Positions 15,125 through 24,106 of a DNA stretch of 64,000 bases are shown in pieces. A program made the position numbers and the translations under genes. The number at the start of each line of letters is the position of its first letter. The stretch's first letter is position 1. The stretch covers positions 273,960 through 337,959 of the forward strand of contig NZ_JAOWCB010000004.1 of the NCBI RefSeq assembly GCF_026420845.1, in the 5' to 3' direction. The DNA comes from Streptomyces sp. PR69. GTDB taxonomy: Bacteria > Actinomycetota > Actinomycetes > Streptomycetales > Streptomycetaceae. The notes under the pieces were generated by a model. That model did not search any database. It was given only the letters and a program-made list of their open reading frames with translations, and had not been told where the DNA came from.

Positions 15125-16531
15125 TCAGGGTGTGGGTGCGATGGGGTAGGGCACGAAGGTCGTGCTGTTCTCGTCGATGGCGAGCTTCTGTCCGAGCGGC
15201 GGCACGGCGCGCTGCGGGCAGTCGAGGCGTTCGCAGACGCGGCAGCCCATGCCGATCGGGGTGGCGGCCGAGGCGTTGTCCAGGTCCAGGCCGTCGGAGT
15301 ACACGAGCCGCGAGGCATGCCGGATCTCACAGCCGAGCCCGATCGCGAACGTCTTGCCGGGCTCGCCCCAGCCACCGCGGCTGCGGGTGAGGGCGCGGGC
15401 GGTCCACAGGTACCGCTGTCCGTCGGGCATGGCAGCGATCTGGACATGGATGCGGCCGGGCGCGGCGAAGGCTTCGTAGACGTTCCACAGCGGGCAGGTT
15501 CCGCCGGCCCGGGAGAAGTGGAAACCGGTCGCGGACTGACGTTTGGACATGTTGCCCGCACGGTCCACGCGAACGAAGGAGAAGGGCACCCCCCGCAGTC
15601 GCGGGCGCTGGAGGGTGCTCAGGCGGTGGCAGACCGTCTCATAGCCGAGGCCGAAGCGGTCGGTGAGACGTTCGATGTCGTACCGCACCTCCTCGGCCGC
15701 GCCGTGGAAGGCGGTGTACGGCAGGATCAGCGCGGCGGCGAAGTAGTTGGCCACCCCGATCCGCGCCAGCTTCCACGTGGTGGAGCCCTCGTCGAAGTCC
15801 TCGGAGGCGTGCCGGGAGAGTTCGTCGCCGTACTCCAGCAGGGCCAGCTGGGTGGCCATGCGAAATGCCTGCTGGCCCGGGCGCAGACGGGGCGAAAGAT
15901 GCAGCGTACGGTCCCGCGGGTCGTAGTGGTGCGGGCTGTCCCCGTCGGCCGCGATGCGTACGCCGTGCCGGTCGGCGAGGCGGGCGGTCAGGGCCCGCAG
16001 GATCTCGCCGGGCCGGATGCCGGCGGCGGCCGCCAGCTCCTCGGCGGCGGTGTCGGCGTCGTGCAGGTAGTTCCGGCGGCGGTAGAAGAGCTCGCGGATC
16101 TCCTCGTGTGGAGTGCGGGGTGCGGCCGTATCGGCGGTGGCGGCGCGGTCATCGGTTGCCTCGGCGAGCCGCTCGCCCAGGTCCTGGTTGCTGCGGCTCA
16201 ACCGCAGCAGCACTTCCCCGACTGCGGGCAGCCGGGAGGCGAGTTCCGACAGGTCGGCGGCGGAGACGCGGCCAGCGGCCACCTCGTCGGCCATGGCTTC
16301 GCGCAGGTCGGCCATGAGGCGGCTGGTGTCGCGCTCGGAGAAGAAGGCGGCGTCGACACCGAACGCCTCGGTCAGCCGCAGGAGGACGGGCACGGTCAGC
16401 GGACGGGAGTCGTGCTCCATCTGATTCAGATAACTCGGCGAGATCGCGAGGACCCGGGCCAGCTCCGCCTGGCTCATCCGCCGGTCCTCGCGCAGCCGAC
16501 GCAGCCGCGCCCCCGCATAGGTCTTGCTCAT
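15125..16531 (-). CDS. ramB: RamB/ScfR-type transcriptional regulator of acetate metabolism
   Basis: This 468-residue protein has an N-terminal XRE domain (RMSQAELARVLAISPSYLNQ) and a central IrrE-like region (HHYDPRDRTLHLSPRLRPGQ, QAFRMATQLALLEYGDELSR). The C-terminal domain is cysteine-containing (GMGCRVCERLDCPQRAVPP), the layout of short-chain fatty acyl regulators and Corynebacterium RamB. I chose ATG 16531 because AAAGGGG lies about 10 bases upstream and the HTH begins right after it. Longer forms would only add non-conserved residues. It is divergent from isocitrate lyase, the classic RamB target. Sites resembling the RamB box occur near both starts. Confidence 0.85.
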   Translation of the reverse strand: MSKTYAGARLRRLREDRRMSQAELARVLAISPSYLNQMEHDSRPLTVPVLLRLTEAFGVDAAFFSERDTSRLMADLREAMADEVAAGRVSAADLSELASRLPAVGEVLLRLSRSNQDLGERLAEATDDRAATADTAAPRTPHEEIRELFYRRRNYLHDADTAAEELAAAAGIRPGEILRALTARLADRHGVRIAADGDSPHHYDPRDRTLHLSPRLRPGQQAFRMATQLALLEYGDELSRHASEDFDEGSTTWKLARIGVANYFAAALILPYTAFHGAAEEVRYDIERLTDRFGLGYETVCHRLSTLQRPRLRGVPFSFVRVDRAGNMSKRQSATGFHFSRAGGTCPLWNVYEAFAAPGRIHVQIAAMPDGQRYLWTARALTRSRGGWGEPGKTFAIGLGCEIRHASRLVYSDGLDLDNASAATPIGMGCRVCERLDCPQRAVPPLGQKLAIDENSTTFVPYPIAPTP

Positions 16532-16586
16532 CCCAGCCCCTTTCGCCGCGACCCACAGCCTAGGGGAAGGGGTGCCGGAAAGGTCC

Positions 16587-16853
16587 TTCGCAATCTTGGC
16601 AAAGAGGGCATGGAAGATTCGCAGAAGTTGGCAGAGCGCCAAGCTTGATGGCACTCAGTGCCACTGTCAGAGTCGTGGTGCGGCCCGCCGGTCCCCGGCG
16701 ACCGGGACGGAACTCCGGGCACGATCTCATGCCGTGACGTCGGCGATCCCGGCAGTTCCGTCCCGGCGGCTCGTCGACATTGCTCTCCTCCGCTCACGAG
16801 CCAGGGCACGCCGGGCCGCACACCAAGCGAAGCGGAAACGCCTTCGCACTCTT
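16587..16853. promoter_or_regulatory. RamB-like boxes in the ramB-aceA intergenic region
   Basis: TTCGCAATCTT (16587-16597) and TTCGCACTCTT (16843-16853) are near-identical sites placed just before the regulator and before aceA. Read on the other strand they give AAGATTGCGAA and AAGAGTGCGAA. These match the Corynebacterium RamB core AAGTTTGCAAA at 9 and 8 of 11 positions by my count. A weaker relative, TTCGCAGAAGTT, lies at 16618. Autoregulation plus control of aceA is suggested. The 362-base gap otherwise holds no gene. Confidence 0.5.
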
Positions 16854-16893
16854 CACAGATGATCTTCGGTTTCGATCCCCTCAGGAGACGGCC

Positions 16894-18180
<1,287 letters not shown>

Positions 18181-18275
18181 GCACTCCTTGCCCAGCCCGC
18201 TCGTCGGCCCGCGTTCAGGTGAGGGCCGAACGCCCGTCTCGTCCGGCCCTTACCCCTCCCCCTCAGGAGACCCGC

Positions 18276-19868
18276 ATGTCCACCAACGCAACTACCCACC
18301 GGGCCCAGGTCCTCGGGGCGCCGGGCGACCGCTACGAGGAGATCCTCACTCCCGAGGCCCTGGACTTCATCGGACGTCTGGCCGCGGCCTTCGCGGACAG
18401 GCGCCTGGAACTCCTCAAGGAGCGGCGGCGCCTGTCGGCCCACCTGGCCTCGGGCAGGCCACTGGACTTCTCCCGCGCCACCTCACCCGTCCGTGACGAT
18501 CCCGACTGGCGCGTCGCCCCGCCCGCCCCCGGACTGACCGACCGCCGAGTGGAGATCACCGGCCCGCCCGAGCGGCGGATGACCATCAACGCCCTCAACT
18601 CCGGCGCGCAGGTGTGGTTGGCCGACTTCGAGGATGCCACCGCACCCACCTGGGACAACGTCATCGGCGGTCAGCTGAACCTGCTCGACGCCTGTCAGCG
18701 CCGCATCGACTTCACCTCCCCCGGGGGCAAGGAATACCGGCTCGATGACCGGCTCGCGACCATCGTGGTCCGCCCGCGCGGCTGGCACCTCGTGGAGGAG
18801 CATCTGGAGTTCGACGGCCGCCCCGTCCCCGCCTCCCTCGTCGACTTCGGCCTGTACTTCTTCCACTGCGCCCAGCGCCAGATCGACGCCGGGTACGGCC
18901 CGTACTTCTATCTCCCCAAGCTGGAGAACCGGTACGAAGCCCGCCTGTGGAACGACGTCTTCCTCCTCGCCCAGGACCTGCTCGGCATCCCCCGCGGCAC
19001 CGTCCGAGCCACCGTCCTCATCGAGACGGTCACCGCCGCCTTCGAGATGGAGGAAATCCTCTACGAGCTGCGCGAGCACAGCGCCGGCCTCAACGCGGGC
19101 CGCTGGGACTACCTCTTCAGCCTGATCAAGACCTTCGGCCACCGCACCGACTTTCTGCTTCCCGACCGGGCCAGGGTCACCATGACCGCCCCGTTCATGC
19201 GCGCCTACACCGAACTCCTCGTACGCACCTGTCACAAGCGCGGCGCCCACGCCATCGGCGGCATGGCCGCCCACGTCCCCAGCCGCGACGCGGCCGCGAA
19301 CGAGGCCGCCCTCGCCAAGGTCCGGCTCGACAAGGAGCGCGAGGCCGAGGACGGCTTCGACGGCTCGTGGGTCGCCCACCCCGGACTCGTCCCCGTCTGC
19401 CGTGAGGTCTTCGACGGTGTTCTCGGCGACCGTCCGCACCAGATCGAACGCACCCGCGACGACGTCGACGTCCAAGCCGCCGACCTCCTGTCGGTACGCC
19501 GCATCAGCGCCCCGCCCACCGAGGAAGGTGTCCGCGCCAACATCGCCGTCGCGCTGCGCTACTTCGACGCCTGGCTGCGCGGCCATGGCGCGGTCGCCCT
19601 GTACGGGCTGATGGAGGACGCGGCCACCGCCGAGATCGCCCGTTGCCAGGTCTGGCAGTGGCTGCGCCACGGCGTCGTAGACCGCGACATGGTGATCAAG
19701 ATTCTCGAGTGCGAGGCGGCCGCCTTGGCCAAGGAGGCCCCGGCGGCACTCACCGCCGAGGCCCGCGCGATCTTCGTGACCACCGCCCTCGGCCGGGACC
19801 TGCCCGAGTTCTTCACCACCGACGCCTACGCCCGCCACCTCGTGCGGCGCGGAACGGAGCAGGCATGA
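18276..19868 (+). CDS. aceB: Malate synthase A
   Basis: Malate synthase joins glyoxylate with acetyl-CoA to give malate, completing the glyoxylate shunt. The 530-residue protein has the family patterns SGAQVWLADFEDATAPTWDN, LYFFHCAQRQIDAGYGPYFY, PKLENRYEARLWNDVF and the signature TVLIETVTAAFEMEEILYEL. The catalytic loop GLNAGRWDYLFSLIK comes next. ATG 18276 follows CAGGAG. It is translationally coupled through a 4-base ATGA overlap to a 3-hydroxyacyl-CoA dehydrogenase, suggesting that fatty-acid carbon enters the shunt through the same transcript. Confidence 0.95.
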   Translation: MSTNATTHRAQVLGAPGDRYEEILTPEALDFIGRLAAAFADRRLELLKERRRLSAHLASGRPLDFSRATSPVRDDPDWRVAPPAPGLTDRRVEITGPPERRMTINALNSGAQVWLADFEDATAPTWDNVIGGQLNLLDACQRRIDFTSPGGKEYRLDDRLATIVVRPRGWHLVEEHLEFDGRPVPASLVDFGLYFFHCAQRQIDAGYGPYFYLPKLENRYEARLWNDVFLLAQDLLGIPRGTVRATVLIETVTAAFEMEEILYELREHSAGLNAGRWDYLFSLIKTFGHRTDFLLPDRARVTMTAPFMRAYTELLVRTCHKRGAHAIGGMAAHVPSRDAAANEAALAKVRLDKEREAEDGFDGSWVAHPGLVPVCREVFDGVLGDRPHQIERTRDDVDVQAADLLSVRRISAPPTEEGVRANIAVALRYFDAWLRGHGAVALYGLMEDAATAEIARCQVWQWLRHGVVDRDMVIKILECEAAALAKEAPAALTAEARAIFVTTALGRDLPEFFTTDAYARHLVRRGTEQA

Positions 19869-20737
19869 CCACCACCGGTATCCAGCGCGTGGGCGTCGTC
19901 GGCGGCGGCCAGATGGGGGCCGGGATCGCCGAGGTCTGCGCCCGCGCCGGTCTCGACACAGTCGTCTGCGAGGCGGACGCCACCGCCGCCCGCGGAGCCC
20001 AGGAGCGTGTGACGGTGTCCCTCGAAAGGGCTGTCCAGCGTGGCAAGCTCGACCGCCTCTCTGCCGAGGATGCCCTGGCCCGGCTCGTCTTCACCAGCAG
20101 CCTCGACGACCTCGCCGACCGGCAGCTCGTCATCGAGGCCGTCATCGAGAACACCGACGCGAAGACCGAGATCTTCGCCGCCCTCGACAAGATCGTCGAA
20201 GACCCGGGGGCGATCCTGGCCACCAACACCTCCGCCATTCCGGTGATGCGCTTGGGCATGGCAACCCACCGCGCCGACCGGGTCCTGGGGCTGCACTTCT
20301 TCAATCCGGTGCCCGTCCTGCCCCTGGTGGAGGTCGTGGCGTCCCTCCACACCGCGCCGGAGACCGTGACGGCCGTCGAGGAGTTCGCCCGCCACACGCT
20401 CGGCAAGACCGCGATCCGCTCCCAGGACCGGGCCGGCTTCGTCGTCAACGCACTGCTGATCCCCTACCTGCTCTCCGCCATCCGCATGACGGAATCCGGC
20501 TTCGCCACCGCCGCCGACGTGGACGCCGGCATGGAACTCGGCTGCGCCCACCCCATGGGTCCGCTCAAGCTCGCCGATCTCATCGGTCTGGACACGGTCG
20601 CCTCCATCGCGGAGTCGTTGTACGACGAGTTCAGGGAACCCCTGTACGCCCCGCCGCCCCTGCTCCAGCGGATGGTCCAGGCCGGGCTGCTCGGACGGAA
20701 GACCGGCCGCGGGTTTCACACCTACGCCCGGGGCTGA
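19865..20737 (+). CDS. 3-hydroxybutyryl-CoA dehydrogenase
   Basis: This NAD-dependent enzyme oxidises 3-hydroxyacyl-CoA (or reduces acetoacetyl-CoA). Residues 1-185 form the Rossmann domain with VGVVGGGQMGAGIAEVCARA. The catalytic segment is VLGLHFFNPVPVLPLVEVV, with the His expected for this family, and the C-terminal domain has NALLIPYLLSAIRMTESGFA and GCAHPMGPLKLADLIGLD. The 290-residue length is normal. The start overlaps the malate synthase stop. Two copies of a CCGGGGCTGAGGGGCCC-type segment follow the stop (20728-20773) and may help end transcription. Confidence 0.9.
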   Translation: MTTTGIQRVGVVGGGQMGAGIAEVCARAGLDTVVCEADATAARGAQERVTVSLERAVQRGKLDRLSAEDALARLVFTSSLDDLADRQLVIEAVIENTDAKTEIFAALDKIVEDPGAILATNTSAIPVMRLGMATHRADRVLGLHFFNPVPVLPLVEVVASLHTAPETVTAVEEFARHTLGKTAIRSQDRAGFVVNALLIPYLLSAIRMTESGFATAADVDAGMELGCAHPMGPLKLADLIGLDTVASIAESLYDEFREPLYAPPPLLQRMVQAGLLGRKTGRGFHTYARG

Positions 20738-20840
20738 GGGGCCCCGGTTGCCGCCGGGGCTGAGGGGCCCGGGCTGCTGTGGACGCGGGCGCGGAGCGAG
20801 GAATGAGGGGCCGCTCCGCGCTCCGCCGCGGTTCCGCCTG

Positions 20841-20874
20841 GCAGGCGTGCCCGCGAGTGAGAAGACCTGCCGAA
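20841..20874 (+). ncRNA. 3' fragment of a second cobalamin riboswitch
   Basis: GGCGTGCCCGCGAGTGAGAAGACCTGCCG repeats the closing segment of the complete riboswitch near 14440-14465, which has GGTGTGCCCGCGAGTCCGAAGACCTGCCA. Nothing upstream matches the rest of the aptamer. It is joined directly to a metE fragment, the usual B12-riboswitch target in Streptomyces, so this is the debris of a riboswitch-metE unit. Confidence 0.65.
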
Positions 20875-21072
20875 GAAGGCCATCGGGGGCTACTGGAAGG
20901 GCCGCGTCACCGCCGGCGCCCTGAAGGAGACCGCGGCGGGCCTGCCCCGCGCCGACTGGCGGCAGCTCGCCGATGCCGTCATGCACGAGGTGGCGACCGG
21001 CGACTTCTCGTACTACGACCACGTCCTGGACGCCAGTCTCATGGTCGGCGCGATCCCCGCCCGGCACCGCGC
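20872..21072 (+). pseudogene. metE: metE fragment (cobalamin-independent methionine synthase)
   Basis: The frame encodes KKAIGGYWKGRVTAGALKET and, after about 30 residues, GDFSYYDHVLDASLMVGAIP followed by ARHRA. This is characteristic of roughly residues 27-92 of MetE (the canonical text reads GDFSLYDHVLD). The start codon and first ~26 residues are missing, and homology ends before 21080. The rest of the ~770-residue enzyme is absent. A riboswitch stump sits directly in front. The cell must rely on MetH or a metE elsewhere. Confidence 0.75.
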
Positions 21073-21215
21073 CGTCGACGCGAGCAAGAGACATCCGCCC
21101 GCTTCTGGAAGCCCACGGTGTCCCCGCCTCCCCGCCTCAACAGCCCGTTTCCGCACACGGGAAGACGTCACCAGGTTCCTCGACCCCGACAAAACCAAGA
21201 TCAAACCGACGTGTT

Positions 21216-21285
21216 GTTTCCCGGCAAGGGGAGATCGCCGAGGCGACGTTCACCAGCGCGGATCGCGTCCGGGACGTGATCCACA
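21216..21285 (+). pseudogene. Possible IS630-type transposase scrap
   Basis: RQGEIAEATFTSADRVRDVI resembles the helix-turn-helix of Streptomyces IS630-family transposases (typical text: IAEVTFTSEDRVRDVIHNF). Nothing else of the element is recognisable here. It is consistent with the scrambled state of 20740-21600 but too short to be certain. Confidence 0.4.
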
Positions 21286-21336
21286 TCCGTGCGCACCGCA
21301 GCCGCGCGGCCGGCCGCGGAGGGTGGTCCGCCGCCC

Positions 21337-21475
21337 GGGGCGCCGTCCTGGCACGAGGAGCTCCGGGGCCGCACGGTCGTCGTGAAGCTCGGTGGCAACG
21401 CGATGGTGGACGAGACGCTTGTGAAGCGTTCGCCCGCGATGCCGTGGAGCTGCGGCACGCCAGCCTGCTCGCGGG
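21337..21475 (+). pseudogene. argB: argB fragment (acetylglutamate kinase)
   Basis: The frame encodes PSWHEELRGRTVVVKLGGNA and continues MVDETL. After a frameshift comes FARDAVELRHASLL. This is the phosphate-binding start of acetylglutamate kinase (canonical GRTVVVKYGGNAM, then FAxDVVxLRxAGL). The remainder of the ~300-residue enzyme is missing. A strong hairpin follows. Confidence 0.65.
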
Positions 21476-21483
21476 CACCGCGC

Positions 21484-21519
21484 GCTCACGGCCGGCCGGT
21501 GTCGTGGCCGGCCGTGAGC
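21484..21519. terminator. Strong hairpin terminator before the siderophore operon's 3' end
   Basis: GCTCACGGCCGGCC pairs perfectly with GGCCGGCCGTGAGC (14-bp stem) around an 8-base loop. It follows the argB remnant and lies about 90 bases beyond the stop of the DAHP synthase gene, where it can end the long minus-strand operon. Confidence 0.8.
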
Positions 21520-21611
21520 GAGGACCGCTGAAACCTGCTCAGCGCCGCGGCCGGGGCGGTGCGGTGCGGTGGCCGAGCCGGGACGCGCCCTGCCCGCCTC
21601 CGACCGTCGGA

Positions 21612-22709
21612 TCACCCGCCCGGGCGGCCCCGGCGGTGGGAGGCCAGGGCCAGGTTCTCGAGCAGCGGGATGGTGCGGGACCAGCCGAGGCAGGAGTCGG
21701 TGACGCTCACGTCAGGGCGCAGCGCCTGGGCGTCGGGGTCCTGCCTCCCGTCGGACAGATAGGACTCGATCATGACGCCGGCCAGGGAGGGGTCGCCGTC
21801 GGTGATCTGCTGGGCGAGGTCGGCGACCACGGCCGGCTGACGGTTGTGGTCCTTGCCGCTGTTGCCGTGGGAGGCGTCGACCACGATGCGCTGCGGGAGG
21901 CCGGACGCGGCGAGGGCCGAGCGGGCTTGCGCGATGCTCTCCCGGTCGTAGTTGGGGAGGGGACCGCCCCGGAGGACCAGGTGGGCGTCGGGGTTTCCGG
22001 TGCTCTGGAGGGTGGTGAGGCGGCCGTCGGAGGAAAGGCCGGGAAGGGTGTGCGGGTGGGCGGCGGCCTGGACGGCTGCGATCGCGGTGTCGGTACTGCC
22101 GGAGACGCAGTTCTTCATGCCGACCGGCATGGGGAGCCAGGAGGCCAGGTGGCGGTGGGGCTGGCTGGCGACGGTGCGCGCACCGATGGCGGCCCACGAC
22201 ACCGTGTCCGCCACGTACGGGGCGAGGGCGGGGTCCACGAACTCGTACGCCAGGGGCAGACCGGTGGCGGCCGCCTCCGTCAGGAAGGACCGCCCGAGGT
22301 GCAGCCCCCCGGCCAGATCGCCCTTGCCGTCGAGGGAGGGGGAGGTGAGCAGACCGGTCCAGCCGGTGACGGTGCGAGGCTTCTCCAGATAGGCGCGGAG
22401 GACGAGGACCAGGTCGTCGGCGAAACGCTCGGCGGCGTCGGCGAGCAGCGCCGCGTACTCCAGTGCGGCGGTGGTGTGGTGGACCGAGCAGGGCCCGGCG
22501 ATGACGAGCAGTCGGGGGTCTCGGCGGGCGAGGACGGCGGCGACGGTGTCGCGGTGCCGGGCGACGGTGTCGGCGGCCGCCGGGGGCAGGGGGTGGGCCG
22601 AGGCCAGCTCGGCAGGCGTCGGCAGCGGGTGGGCCGTGGCGAGATCCGTCGGCGTGGGCAGCGGGCGCACCGCGGCGAGATCGGCCGGTGCGGGCAGGGG
22701 ACGGGTCAT
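21612..22709 (-). CDS. 3-deoxy-7-phosphoheptulonate (DAHP) synthase, type I
   Basis: It condenses PEP with erythrose 4-phosphate, the first step of the shikimate pathway. The 365-residue protein has the type I motifs LLVIAGPCSVHH, RAYLEKPRTVTGWTGL, MPVGMKNCVSGSTDTAIAAV, LRGGPLPNYD and VVDASHGNSGKDH. Streptomyces housekeeping DAHP synthases are usually type II, so this one is probably dedicated to chorismate for 2,3-dihydroxybenzoate. The N-terminus carries a short tandem repeat (PLPTPTDLATAHPLPTPAEL) not typical of the family. Its ATG overlaps the exporter stop (ATGA), making it the last gene of the transport-NRPS operon. Confidence 0.9.
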   Translation of the reverse strand: MTRPLPAPADLAAVRPLPTPTDLATAHPLPTPAELASAHPLPPAAADTVARHRDTVAAVLARRDPRLLVIAGPCSVHHTTAALEYAALLADAAERFADDLVLVLRAYLEKPRTVTGWTGLLTSPSLDGKGDLAGGLHLGRSFLTEAAATGLPLAYEFVDPALAPYVADTVSWAAIGARTVASQPHRHLASWLPMPVGMKNCVSGSTDTAIAAVQAAAHPHTLPGLSSDGRLTTLQSTGNPDAHLVLRGGPLPNYDRESIAQARSALAASGLPQRIVVDASHGNSGKDHNRQPAVVADLAQQITDGDPSLAGVMIESYLSDGRQDPDAQALRPDVSVTDSCLGWSRTIPLLENLALASHRRGRPGG

Positions 22710-24106
22710 GACTTCCTCACGTGGGTACGGGGCAGCCTCGTGGCCCCGGCGGCGGCGAGCAGGCAGAAACCGAGCACCCACCAGAAGGTGTCGGCGAACG
22801 CCCGGGAGATGTCCGGGCCTCGGGCGGCCAGCCGGTCCTGCAGGACCACGGCGAGAGCCGCGGTGCCGACCGAGCCGCCGACGGTGTTGAGCAGGTTGAG
22901 CGCTCCCGACGCGCGCGGGAGGTGTTCGGGCTCGATCCGGCTGTAGACGATGTTCATGACGGGCGCGCCGATCATCGCCATTCCGACACCGCGGACCACG
23001 AGTGCCGAGGCGATGACCACGTCCGGGAGTCCGTGGCCGAGCCAGGTGAACGGGACCGTGCCCGCGAGGATCAGCGCGATGCCGGTGACCACCAGGGTCC
23101 GCGGAACGACCGTGTCGATGGTGCGGTTGACCAGGACGGACCCGGCCGCCGCGCCCAGTCCCTGGGGGGCGAGCAGCAGTCCGGCCTCCCAGGCCGACAG
23201 TCCGCGGCCGGTCTGGAAGTACAGCGGCAGCAGGAACATCGTGCCGAACACCGACGCCCCCAGGACCAGCAGCGCCAGGGCGGCGGCGCCGAACGGCGGC
23301 CGGGCGAACAGCCGGGGGTCGACTAGCGGTGCGCGGCGGGTCCTCAGCCCGTGCACGGTGAAGGCGACCAGCATCGCCAGGCCCGCCGTCACGGCGAGTG
23401 CGGCCGGCAGGGTGCGGCCGTGGGCCACCTCGGTCAGCCCCAGCACCAGCACGGCAAGGCCGGGCGAGAGCAATGCGGCCCCCCGCAGGTCGAACGCCGT
23501 CCGACGGTCCGACGGCGGCACGGCGGGCACATGGCGGCGGGCCAGCAGGAAAGCGGCCGCACCGATGGGCAGGTTGACCAGGAACAGCCACGGCCAGGGC
23601 GCCACCGCGAGGAGGGAACCGCCCACCAGCGGGCCGAGCACCGGCGACAGCAGCGGCACGACCGCGACGATGCTGATCACCCGCCCGGTGCGGCCGGGGC
23701 CCGCGACGCGGGCCAGGAGGGCCTGCCCGGTGGCGGGCAGCAGCCCGCCACCGAGGCCCTGGACGACCCGGAACACGATCAGGCTGGTCGCCGACCAGGC
23801 CACCGCGCACAGCGCCGACCCGAGCAGGAACACCCCCACCGCGGCGAGCCAGGTGCGGCGGCCGCCGAACCGGTCGGCGAGCCAACCGGACGCGGGCACG
23901 GCGGCGACGACGGCCAGCAGATAGGCGGTGGTGATCCACTGGATCTCGGTGACTCCGGCGCCGAACTCCTCGGCCAGCGTGTCGATGCCGACGCTGACGA
24001 TCGTGGCGTCGATGGTGGCCATGAAGGTGCCGAGGACCAGGATGAACGCGATCCGAAGCAGTCCGCGGTCGACCCTCTCGGCCTGCGGGGCGAGGTCCTT
24101 GCTCAT
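22706..24106 (-). CDS. MFS transporter, probable siderophore exporter
   Basis: This 466-residue integral membrane protein of the DHA2/EmrB-like drug:H+ antiporter kind shows motif C-like and motif A features. They include [34 protein letters not shown] and [20 protein letters not shown]. Hydropathy suggests 12-14 helices. It overlaps the NRPS stop upstream and the DAHP synthase start downstream, each by ATGA, so it is made with the siderophore synthetase. Export of the finished siderophore is the natural role. Substrate specificity is inferred from the operon only. Confidence 0.85.
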   Translation of the reverse strand: MSKDLAPQAERVDRGLLRIAFILVLGTFMATIDATIVSVGIDTLAEEFGAGVTEIQWITTAYLLAVVAAVPASGWLADRFGGRRTWLAAVGVFLLGSALCAVAWSATSLIVFRVVQGLGGGLLPATGQALLARVAGPGRTGRVISIVAVVPLLSPVLGPLVGGSLLAVAPWPWLFLVNLPIGAAAFLLARRHVPAVPPSDRRTAFDLRGAALLSPGLAVLVLGLTEVAHGRTLPAALAVTAGLAMLVAFTVHGLRTRRAPLVDPRLFARPPFGAAALALLVLGASVFGTMFLLPLYFQTGRGLSAWEAGLLLAPQGLGAAAGSVLVNRTIDTVVPRTLVVTGIALILAGTVPFTWLGHGLPDVVIASALVVRGVGMAMIGAPVMNIVYSRIEPEHLPRASGALNLLNTVGGSVGTAALAVVLQDRLAARGPDISRAFADTFWWVLGFCLLAAAGATRLPRTHVRKS

